Origin: Aliivibrio fischeri ATCC 7744 = JCM 18803 = DSM 507
Lineage (GTDB): Bacteria > Pseudomonadota > Gammaproteobacteria > Enterobacterales > Vibrionaceae
Reading direction: 5' to 3'
Length of the DNA: 64,000 nt
NCBI RefSeq assembly: GCF_023983475.1
Contig: NZ_CP092713.1
Coordinates: 930,001-994,000 of the forward strand
Below, in pieces: positions 56,348-63,951 of this stretch. Numbering within the stretch: the stretch's first letter is position 1; every line of letters begins with the position of its first letter. The position numbers and the translations under genes were made by a program. The notes beneath the pieces are model-generated. The model was given only the letters and a program-made list of their open reading frames with translations, did not search any database and was not told the DNA's origin.

Positions 56348-56695
56348 ATGGCCAAGCAAGAGTATTGTTCAATCAAAGGATTTGAACCAAGTAATAGAAC
56401 AAAAGAATATATCGAACAAATGGAGCACATTACTGATATGTCTTCGGTGTTGGAGAAGATCCTGTTTGCTATTCCTTTCTTCCAAATTTTTGCAGGTAGA
56501 GATTCTTACAAAGGAGTAGCTTTAGCATCTGCTTCTTATAATGTTTCAACGTATGATTGGCAGTTGTATGAAAGTGCAGTAAAAGCGATTGCTCCAATTG
56601 AAAGAGAACGCTTAGAAAATGTTGCTATGAGAGCAATGTTAGACACAAGTGGTGAGGAACGTAAATTTTGGGAGTGTGTATACAATGCATTATAA
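56348..56695 (+). CDS. Cassette 33, gene 1: small cytoplasmic protein of a two-gene system (copy 2)
   Basis: From ATG 56348 (GGAGG upstream) the protein is 115 residues and homologous to 52635-52970, ending ERKFWECVYNAL. A moderately hydrophobic middle (VLEKILFAIPFFQIFAGRDS) matches LIEIFTGRVS of the paralogue. The stop overlaps gene 2 by 11 bases, and the GGGAGTG within the FWECV codons again acts as ribosome site. Confidence 0.72.
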   Translation: MAKQEYCSIKGFEPSNRTKEYIEQMEHITDMSSVLEKILFAIPFFQIFAGRDSYKGVALASASYNVSTYDWQLYESAVKAIAPIERERLENVAMRAMLDTSGEERKFWECVYNAL

Positions 56696-57164
56696 AGCTA
56701 TATTATTAATTGTTAGTTGTATATTTTCGTCTTCTGTCTTATCTGAAAGTTGGGCTGAATTTTTAAAAAAAGATCTTAGCTATAAGTACCAAGCTTTAAA
56801 TGTAAAAGTAGATGCTTGCAGTAAGCAGCGTGAAAGCTTTGTATTAAAACCAATAAAAAGTAATTGGTTTGGTACTTTGACAGATCAACAAAAGAAAGAT
56901 GTTATTTTATTTGCAAGTGATTATGCGAGTAAGCAATGTTATAAATTGGAAGAATTAAGTTTTTCAAACGCTCTTTTACGTTATACCGCAGAGACCGGAG
57001 ATAAAGAGCTTTTGGATAATTGGCTTGGTTTAAATAAATCTAATAAATATACAATTGAAGGCGTGGACTCTGTTGGTGCTGAAAATGTAATTGAATTTAT
57101 AAATCAAGAGTTCACACAACCATTTCAGCCAATTGAGCTTATTAAGTATTTAAAGTTATATTAA
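56685..57164 (+). CDS. Cassette 33, gene 2: secreted protein of a two-gene system (copy 2)
   Basis: From ATG 56685 the protein is 159 residues with signal peptide MHYKAILLIVSCIFSSSVLS. The mature part contains VDACSKQ, SNWFGTLTDQQKKDVILFA and SKQCYKLEE, aligning with MQQCIS, DSWLRSLDDNSRKVALLLI and MHKCVNAEE of copy 1, so the two cysteines are conserved. Sequence identity is low, so the two systems are old paralogues rather than a recent duplication. Confidence 0.72.
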   Translation: MHYKAILLIVSCIFSSSVLSESWAEFLKKDLSYKYQALNVKVDACSKQRESFVLKPIKSNWFGTLTDQQKKDVILFASDYASKQCYKLEELSFSNALLRYTAETGDKELLDNWLGLNKSNKYTIEGVDSVGAENVIEFINQEFTQPFQPIELIKYLKLY

Positions 57165-57182
57165 CAAAATTGGAAAGTTACA

Positions 57183-57304
57183 TAACAATTGCATCAACAC
57201 GATTTACTACACTCGGCATCTCAGGTTGTCGGGTGTTTCTCGTTTTAAGGCGTCAATTTCAAGTATGATTGTATAGTAGTAAACGTGTTATGCAGGCGTT
57301 ATAA
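57183..57304 (+). repeat. attC site 33
   Basis: TTTACTAC/GTAGTAAA arm; crossover GTTATAA at 57298. Confidence 0.93.
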
Positions 57305-57320
57305 ATTAAAGGGTATTATT

Positions 57321-58562
57321 GTGGCAATAAAAATAAGATGTCAATTATCAAAAACGAAAGGCTTATCTAAGATCCTTTACTTTTATGGATTAGACTATAG
57401 TGTCGTTGTTCATCCAACCATTCATGGTGAACCGATTTTAACCTCTCAAGCTTTTTATTATTTAGAGCATTTAGAATGTGTTGCTGAAGTTAGATTTGAA
57501 AATCATTCTGATCGAATGAGTGATCGAGAAATAGAGTATTTATTAGATAATTATCTGTTCGTTTATAGCACGACTGATGATAGTAGTAGAATTTCTACAA
57601 AAGTAACGGATATGAAATATGTAGTATCAAATAATCATATGTATTCATACTATGATCAAGGTTGTACAGAAGCTTTGATTCTTGATAAAGCAAATGATGA
57701 ATCGGTTATTGATATAGAGACTATTGATTCTGATGATAATACTGACTTTAGTCATTGGTGTTTAATTGAAAACTATTCTGAATCAATAATAGATGATTAT
57801 GTTAGTCAAATGGCTAAACTAATTGATAAAAAAGCCATAGTAAAGGTTTTACCCGATGAAGATCGTGATGGATATTTTGGGAAAATAAAGTTAATTGAAT
57901 GTAGAGATGGTCTACTTGATTATTATCAAGCTCAAAAATTAGATTACTCAATCACGCCAAGAGATATTAAGCCTAATCAAGAATATTTCACATTAGATAG
58001 TAGCTATAAGCATACTTCTGAATTGGTTATTCCAGTTGAGACGATAAAAAGTACAGCGTTATATAATCCATTACTATTATCGTATTATTTTTCCGGCTTA
58101 AAAGAGAGCAATCCTTTACAGGGTTTTGTTGGTTTTTATAATGTTCTTGAATATTATTTTGAAGAAGCACCTTTATTGTTAAGTAAAAAAGCTAACATTG
58201 AAAGAGAACAACTAAAATGTGTGGTTGAATTAATATCAAATGAAAGTGAAATCTATGACTTTATATCTAAACAAGAGGGGGGATATAAAGTTCAGTTAAC
58301 AAAATGCATAAAATCATCGTCTAGTGTTTCAATTAATGGTTTTGATTCTGATGATAAAGATAATTTAATCACAAATGTTGCAAATTGGTTGTACTCAATA
58401 AGGTGTGCTGTTGTTCATTCAAAAAAAACTCGGAAAGGCAAAACGACTGCAATATTTGAACCTTATACGCCTGAATCAGATAATTTAAGCTTAGCAATTC
58501 CTTTAATTAAGTGGCTATCAATTCAGTGTATCTTCAAAGATAATCAACTTAGTAAAGTTTAA
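57321..58562 (+). CDS. Cassette 34: HEPN-domain protein
   Basis: From GTG 57321 (AAAGGG upstream) the protein is about 413 residues. The C-terminal third looks like a HEPN domain: NPLQGFVGFYNVLEYYFEEA, and WLYSIRCAVVHSKK, which gives the R-x4-H RNase signature. The N-terminal 240 residues are an unfamiliar, perhaps sensing, region. This is the plan of abortive-infection HEPN proteins such as ApeA, but I do not claim that family. Confidence 0.65.
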   Translation: MAIKIRCQLSKTKGLSKILYFYGLDYSVVVHPTIHGEPILTSQAFYYLEHLECVAEVRFENHSDRMSDREIEYLLDNYLFVYSTTDDSSRISTKVTDMKYVVSNNHMYSYYDQGCTEALILDKANDESVIDIETIDSDDNTDFSHWCLIENYSESIIDDYVSQMAKLIDKKAIVKVLPDEDRDGYFGKIKLIECRDGLLDYYQAQKLDYSITPRDIKPNQEYFTLDSSYKHTSELVIPVETIKSTALYNPLLLSYYFSGLKESNPLQGFVGFYNVLEYYFEEAPLLLSKKANIEREQLKCVVELISNESEIYDFISKQEGGYKVQLTKCIKSSSSVSINGFDSDDKDNLITNVANWLYSIRCAVVHSKKTRKGKTTAIFEPYTPESDNLSLAIPLIKWLSIQCIFKDNQLSKV

Positions 58563-58566
58563 TTTA

Positions 58567-58688
58567 TAACAAATGCATCAACACGATTTGCTACATTCGG
58601 CATTCTAGATTTCTTTGGGTTTACCGCATTAAGTGGTAAATTTGGGCTTAATCTGCATGGTAGCAAACGTGTTATGCAGGCGTTATGC
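58567..58688 (+). repeat. attC site 34
   Basis: TTTGCTAC/GTAGCAAA arm; crossover GTTATGC at 58682. Confidence 0.93.
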
Positions 58689-58702
58689 CTTTTGAGGGAA
58701 TT

Positions 58703-59194
58703 ATGAGTAAATATGAGATTATTTCCACAATAGTTGCGTTAATGAGTATTGGAGTCAATATTTATCAATTTCGACAAAGAAAGCCGAAATTAAAAATACG
58801 TATAAATCGAGGTGTTGAAATAAATAAGGATGGTGTTGGTACTTATTTGTGTGCTCGGATTTTTATTTCTAACTCTGGCAGCGAAACTGCATATTATAGT
58901 GGAATTGAAGGTATAGATGATCGTGGAGAGTTATTTTATCCTAGTTGTTCTTTGGGTATCCCAAATGAAATTGCTCCTAATGATTCAATTGTTGGCACGA
59001 TAACAAATGGGCATTTACTTTGTTCAGGCACTAAAAAATTATTTGTAATTGATGGGACATTGAATAAACATAAAGTATCAAATCGTGCATTGAAGAAAGT
59101 AATTAAAGATTTGAAACAGGAACGGATTAGGTTAGAAAGTTTAGGATATGAAGTTCACCCAAATAGTTCGTGGGCAAAATCAGAACAGGCATAA
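58703..59194 (+). CDS. Cassette 35: single-helix membrane-anchored protein
   Basis: From ATG 58703 (GAGGG upstream) the protein is 163 residues. An N-terminal membrane helix (IISTIVALMSIGVNIYQF) is followed by a basic stretch and a beta-rich domain (LCARIFISNSGSETAYYSGIEG) of immunoglobulin-like look. Similar anchored small proteins are common hypothetical cassette products. Function unknown. Confidence 0.65.
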   Translation: MSKYEIISTIVALMSIGVNIYQFRQRKPKLKIRINRGVEINKDGVGTYLCARIFISNSGSETAYYSGIEGIDDRGELFYPSCSLGIPNEIAPNDSIVGTITNGHLLCSGTKKLFVIDGTLNKHKVSNRALKKVIKDLKQERIRLESLGYEVHPNSSWAKSEQA

Positions 59195-59315
59195 CAAATG
59201 CATCAACACGATTTACTACATTCGGCGTTGTAGGTTTGTCTTTGGTTTTTGTGTTTATGGCGGTAAAATTCAGCTTGATCTGCATAGTAGTAAACGTGTT
59301 ATGCAGGCGTTATGG
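59192..59315 (+). repeat. attC site 35
   Basis: TTTACTAC/GTAGTAAA arm; crossover GTTATGG at 59309. Confidence 0.93.
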
Positions 59316-59426
59316 TAATTTTTGTGACATTTTCTGTGTGGTTTTGGTAGAGCGTAAACTGTTTTTAATTTAACCTCTTAGCGGTAAGAAATATTATTAA
59401 TTGGACAAGAATAGAAAGGGATAGCA

Positions 59427-59777
59427 ATGATTCGTAATTTCTACAACTGTGATAAAGAAGTTGATAACAATAGCCATGATGGTGTTGGCTCTATTGATAT
59501 TTACCGTGCCTTTAGACGTAAAGATTTTGATGGTGCTTGGGACTTTGCTATTCGTGTCATTATGCCGCCAGGTAGTTCAATGGGGGAGCATTCTCACGAA
59601 GATGATGAAGAAATGTATATAATCCTCAAAGGTGAAGGCTCAATGATTATTGAGGGTGAAACTAAACGAGTTATTGCTGGCGATATGATTGTGAATAAAC
59701 GTTTTGGTACTCATGGCTTATTAAATAATTCTGCCGAAGACATTGAATTGCTAATCATCCAAGCAAGTTTAAAGTAA
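59427..59777 (+). CDS. Cassette 36: cupin-domain protein
   Basis: The 116-residue protein is a single small cupin barrel with the metal motif GEHSHEDDEEMYIILKGEG (H-x-H-x4-E type) and the second motif ending THGLLN. Such cupins bind metal and may be isomerases, dioxygenase-like enzymes or sensors. AAAGGGATAG precedes the ATG. The 110 bp between attC and the gene show no other frame. Confidence 0.85.
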   Translation: MIRNFYNCDKEVDNNSHDGVGSIDIYRAFRRKDFDGAWDFAIRVIMPPGSSMGEHSHEDDEEMYIILKGEGSMIIEGETKRVIAGDMIVNKRFGTHGLLNNSAEDIELLIIQASLK

Positions 59778-59819
59778 TTGTTATATTGCTCATTTCAGTT
59801 AGGTGCAAGACAATCACCA

Positions 59820-59943
59820 TAACAATCGCATCAACACGATTTGCTACATTCGGCGTTGTCAGTTTGCCTTTAGTTTCAGTGATTAAGGCGTTAAAATTCA
59901 GCTAAGTCTGTATAATAGCAAACGTGTTATGCAGGCGTTATGA
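59820..59943 (+). repeat. attC site 36
   Basis: TTTGCTAC with ATAGCAAA (one arm mismatch); crossover GTTATGA at 59937. Confidence 0.91.
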
Positions 59944-59958
59944 TTCTATGAGGAAGAC

Positions 59959-60390
59959 ATGAATAATTTGGATAAAACATCAACATATCATGGCACGTCC
60001 GATGAATATGCGGACGATCTTTTACAAGGGAATGTAAGTGTAAACCTTGGCGGTGGAGAACTTGGGCAAGGATTTTATTTGGGTACTGCTCTTTATGCAG
60101 CTAAGGCTTGGGCTGTCCAAATGCATGGGTGTGAAACTGTTGTAGAGTTCCAGATTGACGATAATGATTTCTGGGATTTCGACATATTAAGTTTGACTGC
60201 TGCAGAGGCAGCAGATCAACGAGGGCTGATTCGACATCTGAATCAAACACGCACATTTAAGTTTTCTAAGGATGTCGTATGGTCTCCAATTATTGGTGGA
60301 CCTAAAGTATATTCAGATCAGCACAAATGGGAGTCAAAAAAAGGTGAGAGCTACCTGAATGGGAACAAAGTTATAAGGCTAAAGAGATGA
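59959..60390 (+). CDS. Cassette 37, gene 1: ADP-ribosyltransferase-like protein (DUF3990 type)
   Basis: The 143-residue protein has TYHGTSDEYADDLL near the start and GGGELGQGFYLGTALYAAKAWA in the middle. These resemble the H-G-T and F-Y-L-G-T segments of DUF3990 and related ART folds that bind NAD. The catalytic glutamate is not obvious, though VVEFQID could supply one. It overlaps the next gene by four bases (ATGA). An ART toxin with its partner is the natural reading. Confidence 0.6.
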   Translation: MNNLDKTSTYHGTSDEYADDLLQGNVSVNLGGGELGQGFYLGTALYAAKAWAVQMHGCETVVEFQIDDNDFWDFDILSLTAAEAADQRGLIRHLNQTRTFKFSKDVVWSPIIGGPKVYSDQHKWESKKGESYLNGNKVIRLKR

Positions 60391-60818
60391 ATAATACTGT
60401 TTTCTATTTAAGCTATTTCCTTGAGTCAAATGGCTTTTTGTTTCCTCAAGAGTTACCAAAAAATTACTATGCTCCAGGTTTGTTTTTGATTGAGCCGTCA
60501 GATAATGGTGAGTATGCTTATAGTTATTCATTTGATGCAATGGATAACGGTCAGCGTGTCTCATTGCAATTAGTCAGAGCAGATGAAGGAGACCCTTATT
60601 CAACTCTTTATGTTGTAAGAACACAGCATTATGGCTCATTTTGGTTCAATATTGTGCGTATAAACCCTTCAGTTAAATATGTCGGCAATTATAACGAGTT
60701 AAATGATCACAACAGTTTTAGCCTTGTAGAGACAGTTAATTCTGACAAGTTAGAGAGAACTTGTAAGAAATATAATTTTTATTTTATAGGTAGTACGTTG
60801 CGAGAAAACGAATCATAA
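60387..60818 (+). CDS. Cassette 37, gene 2: partner of the ART-like protein
   Basis: The 143-residue soluble protein (MNNTVFYLSYFLESNGF...) is rich in aromatic residues and beta-prone. It starts inside the stop of gene 1. Candidate antitoxin or cofactor; no family recognised. Confidence 0.6.
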   Translation: MNNTVFYLSYFLESNGFLFPQELPKNYYAPGLFLIEPSDNGEYAYSYSFDAMDNGQRVSLQLVRADEGDPYSTLYVVRTQHYGSFWFNIVRINPSVKYVGNYNELNDHNSFSLVETVNSDKLERTCKKYNFYFIGSTLRENES

Positions 60819-60937
60819 CAATCGCATCAACACGATTTGCTACATTCGGCATTCTAGGTTTCTTTGGTTTTACCGTATCAAGTGGTAAATTTGAGCCTAA
60901 TCTGCATAGTAGCAAACGTGTTATGCAGGCGTTAAAT
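60816..60937 (+). repeat. attC site 37
   Basis: TTTGCTAC/GTAGCAAA arm; crossover GTTAAAT at 60931. Confidence 0.93.
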
Positions 60938-60959
60938 GAACTGTCTCAATGGATAATTA

Positions 60960-60978
60960 AGTGATACAATAGTGATAC
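60960..60978 (+). promoter_or_regulatory. Candidate operator of the Phd/RelE module
   Basis: AGTGATAC occurs twice, 11 bp apart (60960-60967 and 60971-60978), one helical turn, directly upstream of the antitoxin gene; TACAAT between them could be a -10 box. Confidence 0.5.
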
Positions 60979-61006
60979 TTTGTTCTTTCGATAATGGAAA
61001 CTGAAT

Positions 61007-61261
61007 ATGAAAGTTGAATTAGTCACTACATTAAAACGTCAAGCAACCAAGATTCTTTCTGAACTTCATGCTTCAAAAGAACCAGTGTTAATTACAGAGC
61101 ACGGTCAACCGTCGGCTTATTTGTTAGATGTTGATGATTACGAGTTTATGCAAAAACGAATTGCTATTCTTGAAGGTATTGCTCGCGGTGAAAAAGCAAT
61201 TTCAGATAATCGTGTAGTTTCTCATGAAGTCGCAAAAGAGAAGATGAATAAATGGCTGTAA
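61007..61261 (+). CDS. Cassette 38, gene 1: Phd/YefM-family antitoxin
   Basis: The 84-residue protein has the Phd/YefM DNA-binding fold: TLKRQATKILSELHASKEPV, LITEHGQPSAYLLDVDDYEFM. It would bind and neutralise the toxin encoded next and repress the operon through the repeat at 60960-60978. The stop overlaps the toxin start by ten bases. Confidence 0.9.
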   Translation: MKVELVTTLKRQATKILSELHASKEPVLITEHGQPSAYLLDVDDYEFMQKRIAILEGIARGEKAISDNRVVSHEVAKEKMNKWL

Positions 61262-61566
61262 TTAATTGGACTGAATCAGCATTATTAGATTTGGACGAAA
61301 TTGCAGAATATATCGCTATTAATAATATCTTAGCGGCTAAGGCGTTAGTTCAATCAGTTTTCCATCGTGTTGAGTGTTTAGAGGATTTTCCATTATCAGG
61401 CCGTAGTGTTCCTGAGCTTCCTCATTTAGATTATCGTGAAATTGTATTGCCGCCATGCCGTATTTTTTACAAAGTAACTAACGATGATATTGTATATATT
61501 CTTTACGTCATGAGGGAAGAGCGCGAGTTACGCCAATTTGTTCTCAATGACCGTGGTTTGCAGTAA
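61252..61566 (+). CDS. Cassette 38, gene 2: RelE/ParE-family toxin
   Basis: The 104-residue protein has the family plan WTESALLDLDEIAEYIAINN, then VPELPHLDYREIVLPPCRIFY and ILYVMREERELRQFV. It could cleave ribosome-bound mRNA (RelE) or inhibit gyrase (ParE); sequence alone does not settle this. Confidence 0.9.
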   Translation: MAVINWTESALLDLDEIAEYIAINNILAAKALVQSVFHRVECLEDFPLSGRSVPELPHLDYREIVLPPCRIFYKVTNDDIVYILYVMREERELRQFVLNDRGLQ

Positions 61567-61575
61567 GAGTTCATT

Positions 61576-61699
61576 TAACAATCGCATCAACACGATTTGC
61601 TACACTCGGCGTTGTCGGTTTGCCTTTAGTTTCAGTGATTAAGGCAGTAAAATTCAGCTAAGTCTGTATCGTAGCAAACGTGTTATGCAGGCGTTATAT
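61576..61699 (+). repeat. attC site 38
   Basis: TTTGCTAC/GTAGCAAA arm; crossover GTTATAT at 61693. Confidence 0.93.
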
Positions 61700-61762
61700 G
61701 CAAAAATGAGTTTATGAGCTAAATAGGGTAGAATTCCATTTTTGAACTATAGTGAGCCATAA

Positions 61763-62173
61763 ATGAATAAGTCTATCGAACAAAGAATTGGTAATATTGC
61801 CTTAGTTGTTGAAAACTATGATGATGCAATTGAATTTTATACCAAAAAACTACAATTTGAACTTGTCGAAGATACTGATTTAGGCGGTGGTAAACGTTGG
61901 GTTCAAATATCTCCACCTAATTCAACGGGCACAAATTTACTATTGGCTCAAGCAAGTAATGATGACCAATTAAAATCAGTTGGCAATCAAGCTGGCGGTC
62001 GTGTTTTCTTATTTCTTCAAACTAATGATTTCTGGCGTGACTATGAGTTTATGAAAGCTCAAGGTGTAGAATTTACTGAAGAGCCACGTGTTGAAGAATA
62101 CGGCACAGTTGTTGTATTTAAAGACTTATACGGTACAAAATGGGACTTATTGCAGTTAAATCAAGCTGACTAA
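61763..62173 (+). CDS. Cassette 39: VOC/glyoxalase-family protein
   Basis: The 136-residue protein has two VOC half-domains: RIGNIALVVENYDDAIEFYT with KLQFELVEDTDLG, and VFLFLQTNDFW, EEYGTVVVFKDLYGTKWDLLQ. VOC proteins are metal-dependent enzymes or drug-binding resistance proteins (glyoxalase, fosfomycin or bleomycin resistance). The substrate is unknown. Confidence 0.88.
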   Translation: MNKSIEQRIGNIALVVENYDDAIEFYTKKLQFELVEDTDLGGGKRWVQISPPNSTGTNLLLAQASNDDQLKSVGNQAGGRVFLFLQTNDFWRDYEFMKAQGVEFTEEPRVEEYGTVVVFKDLYGTKWDLLQLNQAD

Positions 62174-62185
62174 GCCTGTAGCATA

Positions 62186-62307
62186 TAACAAATGCATCAA
62201 CACGATTTGCTACATTCGGCATTCTAGGTTTCTTTGAGTTTACCGCGTTAAGTGGTAAATTTGAGCTTAATCTGCATGGTAGCAAACGTGTTATGCAGGC
62301 GTTATGT
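62186..62307 (+). repeat. attC site 39
   Basis: TTTGCTAC/GTAGCAAA arm; crossover GTTATGT at 62301. Confidence 0.93.
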
Positions 62308-62323
62308 GTTTATAGGAAAAAAT

Positions 62324-62755
62324 ATGGATTTAGATCGTTACATCTCCGAATTAAAAGGTATTGTTGAAGAAATTGTCGATGAATTTGACTTTGATGAGGC
62401 ACGTTTTGCTTTATTTGAACATGACTTGCAATCAGAAGGCTTTGAGAATTGGTTACAATTTAAAAGAGATAAGCTCTCAATAGTTAGAGATTTTATATCT
62501 TCAACTCCATCACAGCGTAGTAAGCTGAAAAAGTTTCAAGAAAATTATTTTTTTATTGCATTAGCAGCATACCAAGAATGTATTGGTACAATTTGGATGC
62601 TTGAATCTATGTCCAAAAGAAATCTCTTATCTGGTTTGCCGTACAGAAAATTCGCGGGACTAGCTAGTGAAACATTTTCTGAAATAGCTAACTTATCAAC
62701 TGATTGTGAATTACCTTGGGGAGAGTTTTCGTTTGATGTGGAAACACACACATAA
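62324..62755 (+). CDS. Cassette 40: unknown helical protein
   Basis: From ATG 62324 the protein is 143 residues, soluble and mostly helical, with an acidic N-terminus (EEIVDEFDFDEARFALFEHD). No motif recognised. The longer frame from 62252 reads through attC 39 and is rejected. Confidence 0.6.
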   Translation: MDLDRYISELKGIVEEIVDEFDFDEARFALFEHDLQSEGFENWLQFKRDKLSIVRDFISSTPSQRSKLKKFQENYFFIALAAYQECIGTIWMLESMSKRNLLSGLPYRKFAGLASETFSEIANLSTDCELPWGEFSFDVETHT

Positions 62756-62876
62756 CAAAGCAATCAACACGATTTATTACATTCGGCGTTGTAGGTTTGT
62801 CTTTGGGTTCGGTGTTTAAGGCAGTAAAATTCAGCTAAGTCGTCGTAGTAATAAACGTGTTATTGCGGCGTTATGC
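62753..62876 (+). repeat. attC site 40
   Basis: TTTATTAC/GTAATAAA arm with GCAAT/ATTGC outer pair; crossover GTTATGC at 62870. Confidence 0.92.
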
Positions 62877-63170
62877 GCCAAAAATAGGGGAGATGTCCAT
62901 GCTTTTGTGCAGGATTCTAATTATCTGTATTTGTTGGCTACCTGTTTGTTTGTAAAATATTACATGGCTACCTTGGGGAAATTTTCGATAACCATTCCTA
63001 ATTTCATCACAGCCTTTACCTATATCTGGATTTTCCGCTAACAACCAAAAAGAATCATCAAACTGTTTAAGGTAAATATTTCGTTGCTCTTTTCCCCAAC
63101 GACGAGCCGTAAATATAGCTACGTCCTTAAGATCATTTTTTGCTGAAATCGTTAATGTGAATGGCTTCAT
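62871..63170 (-). CDS. parE: Cassette 41, gene 2: ParE-family toxin (reverse orientation)
   Basis: The 99-residue toxin has LTISAKNDLKDVAIFTARRW, PDIGKGCDEIRNGYRKFP and HVIFYKQ...IQIIRILHKSMD, the ParE pattern, whose members poison DNA gyrase. Its stop codon TAA is formed by the attC 40 crossover core (reverse of TTA in GTTATGC), so the coding sequence runs exactly to the cassette joint. It overlaps parD by four bases and opposes the rest of the array. Confidence 0.9.
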   Translation of the reverse strand: MKPFTLTISAKNDLKDVAIFTARRWGKEQRNIYLKQFDDSFWLLAENPDIGKGCDEIRNGYRKFPQGSHVIFYKQTGSQQIQIIRILHKSMDISPIFGA

Positions 63171-63409
63171 TTTGAATTTTCGCTATCAAGTTCATTAATA
63201 AATGAATCTAGATCGTAATCAGCGACCCCGCTTTCTTCTCCTTCAATAAGAGAGTTACGTAATGTATGCAATTTTGTTTCTTGTGTTTCAAGTAAACGTA
63301 ATGCAGATCGAATAACCTCACTGGTTGAGCCGTATCTTCCTGATTGAATTTGTGAGCCAATAAAGCCTTCAAAATGATCACCTAAAGTAATACTTGTGTT
63401 TTTAGCCAT
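63167..63409 (-). CDS. parD: Cassette 41, gene 1: ParD-family antitoxin (reverse orientation)
   Basis: The 80-residue protein has the ribbon-helix-helix start NTSITLGDHFEGFIGSQIQS and GRYGSTSEVIRSALRLLE, the ParD signature. It neutralises ParE and represses the pair. Being inverted, this module needs its own promoter, which is visible just upstream. Confidence 0.92.
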   Translation of the reverse strand: MAKNTSITLGDHFEGFIGSQIQSGRYGSTSEVIRSALRLLETQETKLHTLRNSLIEGEESGVADYDLDSFINELDSENSK

Positions 63410-63442
63410 TGCCTTAACCTTAAAATACCAAATAATATGGTG

Positions 63443-63470
63443 ATTATGGTATAAAATTCAAATTAGTCAA
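63443..63470 (-). promoter_or_regulatory. parDE promoter
   Basis: On the minus strand TTGACT (63470-63465), 16 bp, CATAAT (63448-63443). TACCA...TGGTA downstream (about 63427-63452) forms an inverted repeat that could be the ParD operator. Confidence 0.6.
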
Positions 63471-63478
63471 GTCGCGCA

Positions 63479-63602
63479 TAACAAAGCAATCAACACGATT
63501 TGCTACATTCGGCATTCTAGGTTTGTCTTGGGTTTTGGTGTTTAAGGCGTTAAAATTCAGCTAAGTCTGCATGGTAGCAAACGTGTTATTGCGGCGTTAT
63601 GA
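63479..63602 (+). repeat. attC site 41
   Basis: GCAATcAACACG/CGTGTTATTGC outer arm with TTTGCTAC/GTAGCAAA inner arm; crossover GTTATGA at 63596. Confidence 0.92.
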
Positions 63603-63624
63603 GAATTAAGGGATAATTTTAAAT

Positions 63625-63951
63625 ATGGATATTAAAATAGATGATTTGAATGGCGGTGAAGTTGTTCAGTTATTAAAAGAACACCTGGAAGATATGTATG
63701 CAATGTCTCCTCCTGAAAGTGTGCACGCTTTAGATGTCAGCGCTCTAAAAGTACCCGAGATTACGTTCTTTAGCTGCTGGAAAGGTGAGCAGTTATTAGG
63801 TTGTGCAGCAATTAAGGAATTGGATTCAAATCATGCGGAACTGAAGTCAATGAGAACCTCTAATCATGCGCGAAAATTGGGTGTAGGTACGCTTCTTCTC
63901 AATCATGTATTAAAGGTTTCATCGGATAGGGGTTACAGGGTCCACGCATGA
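63625..63951 (+). pseudogene. Cassette 42: GNAT acetyltransferase, apparently truncated
   Basis: The frame starts well (MDIKIDDLNGGEVVQLLKEH, SPPESVHALDVSALK, MRTSNHARKLGVGTLLLNH) and follows the YsnE-like GNAT family. It ends after 108 residues at RGYRVHA. The usual C-terminal 40-50 residues, with the G-F-x-x-x-x-x-F region, are missing. Sequence after about 63937 no longer reads as GNAT in any frame, suggesting an insertion or deletion joint there. No closing attC is seen before the window ends. Confidence 0.65.

Noticed and set aside
29937-63602. Regularly spaced repeats that might suggest a CRISPR array
   Set aside because: Repeat units are 104-124 bp imperfect palindromes separated by 150-2500 bp of coding cassettes, and the adjacent gene is an integron integrase; no cas genes.
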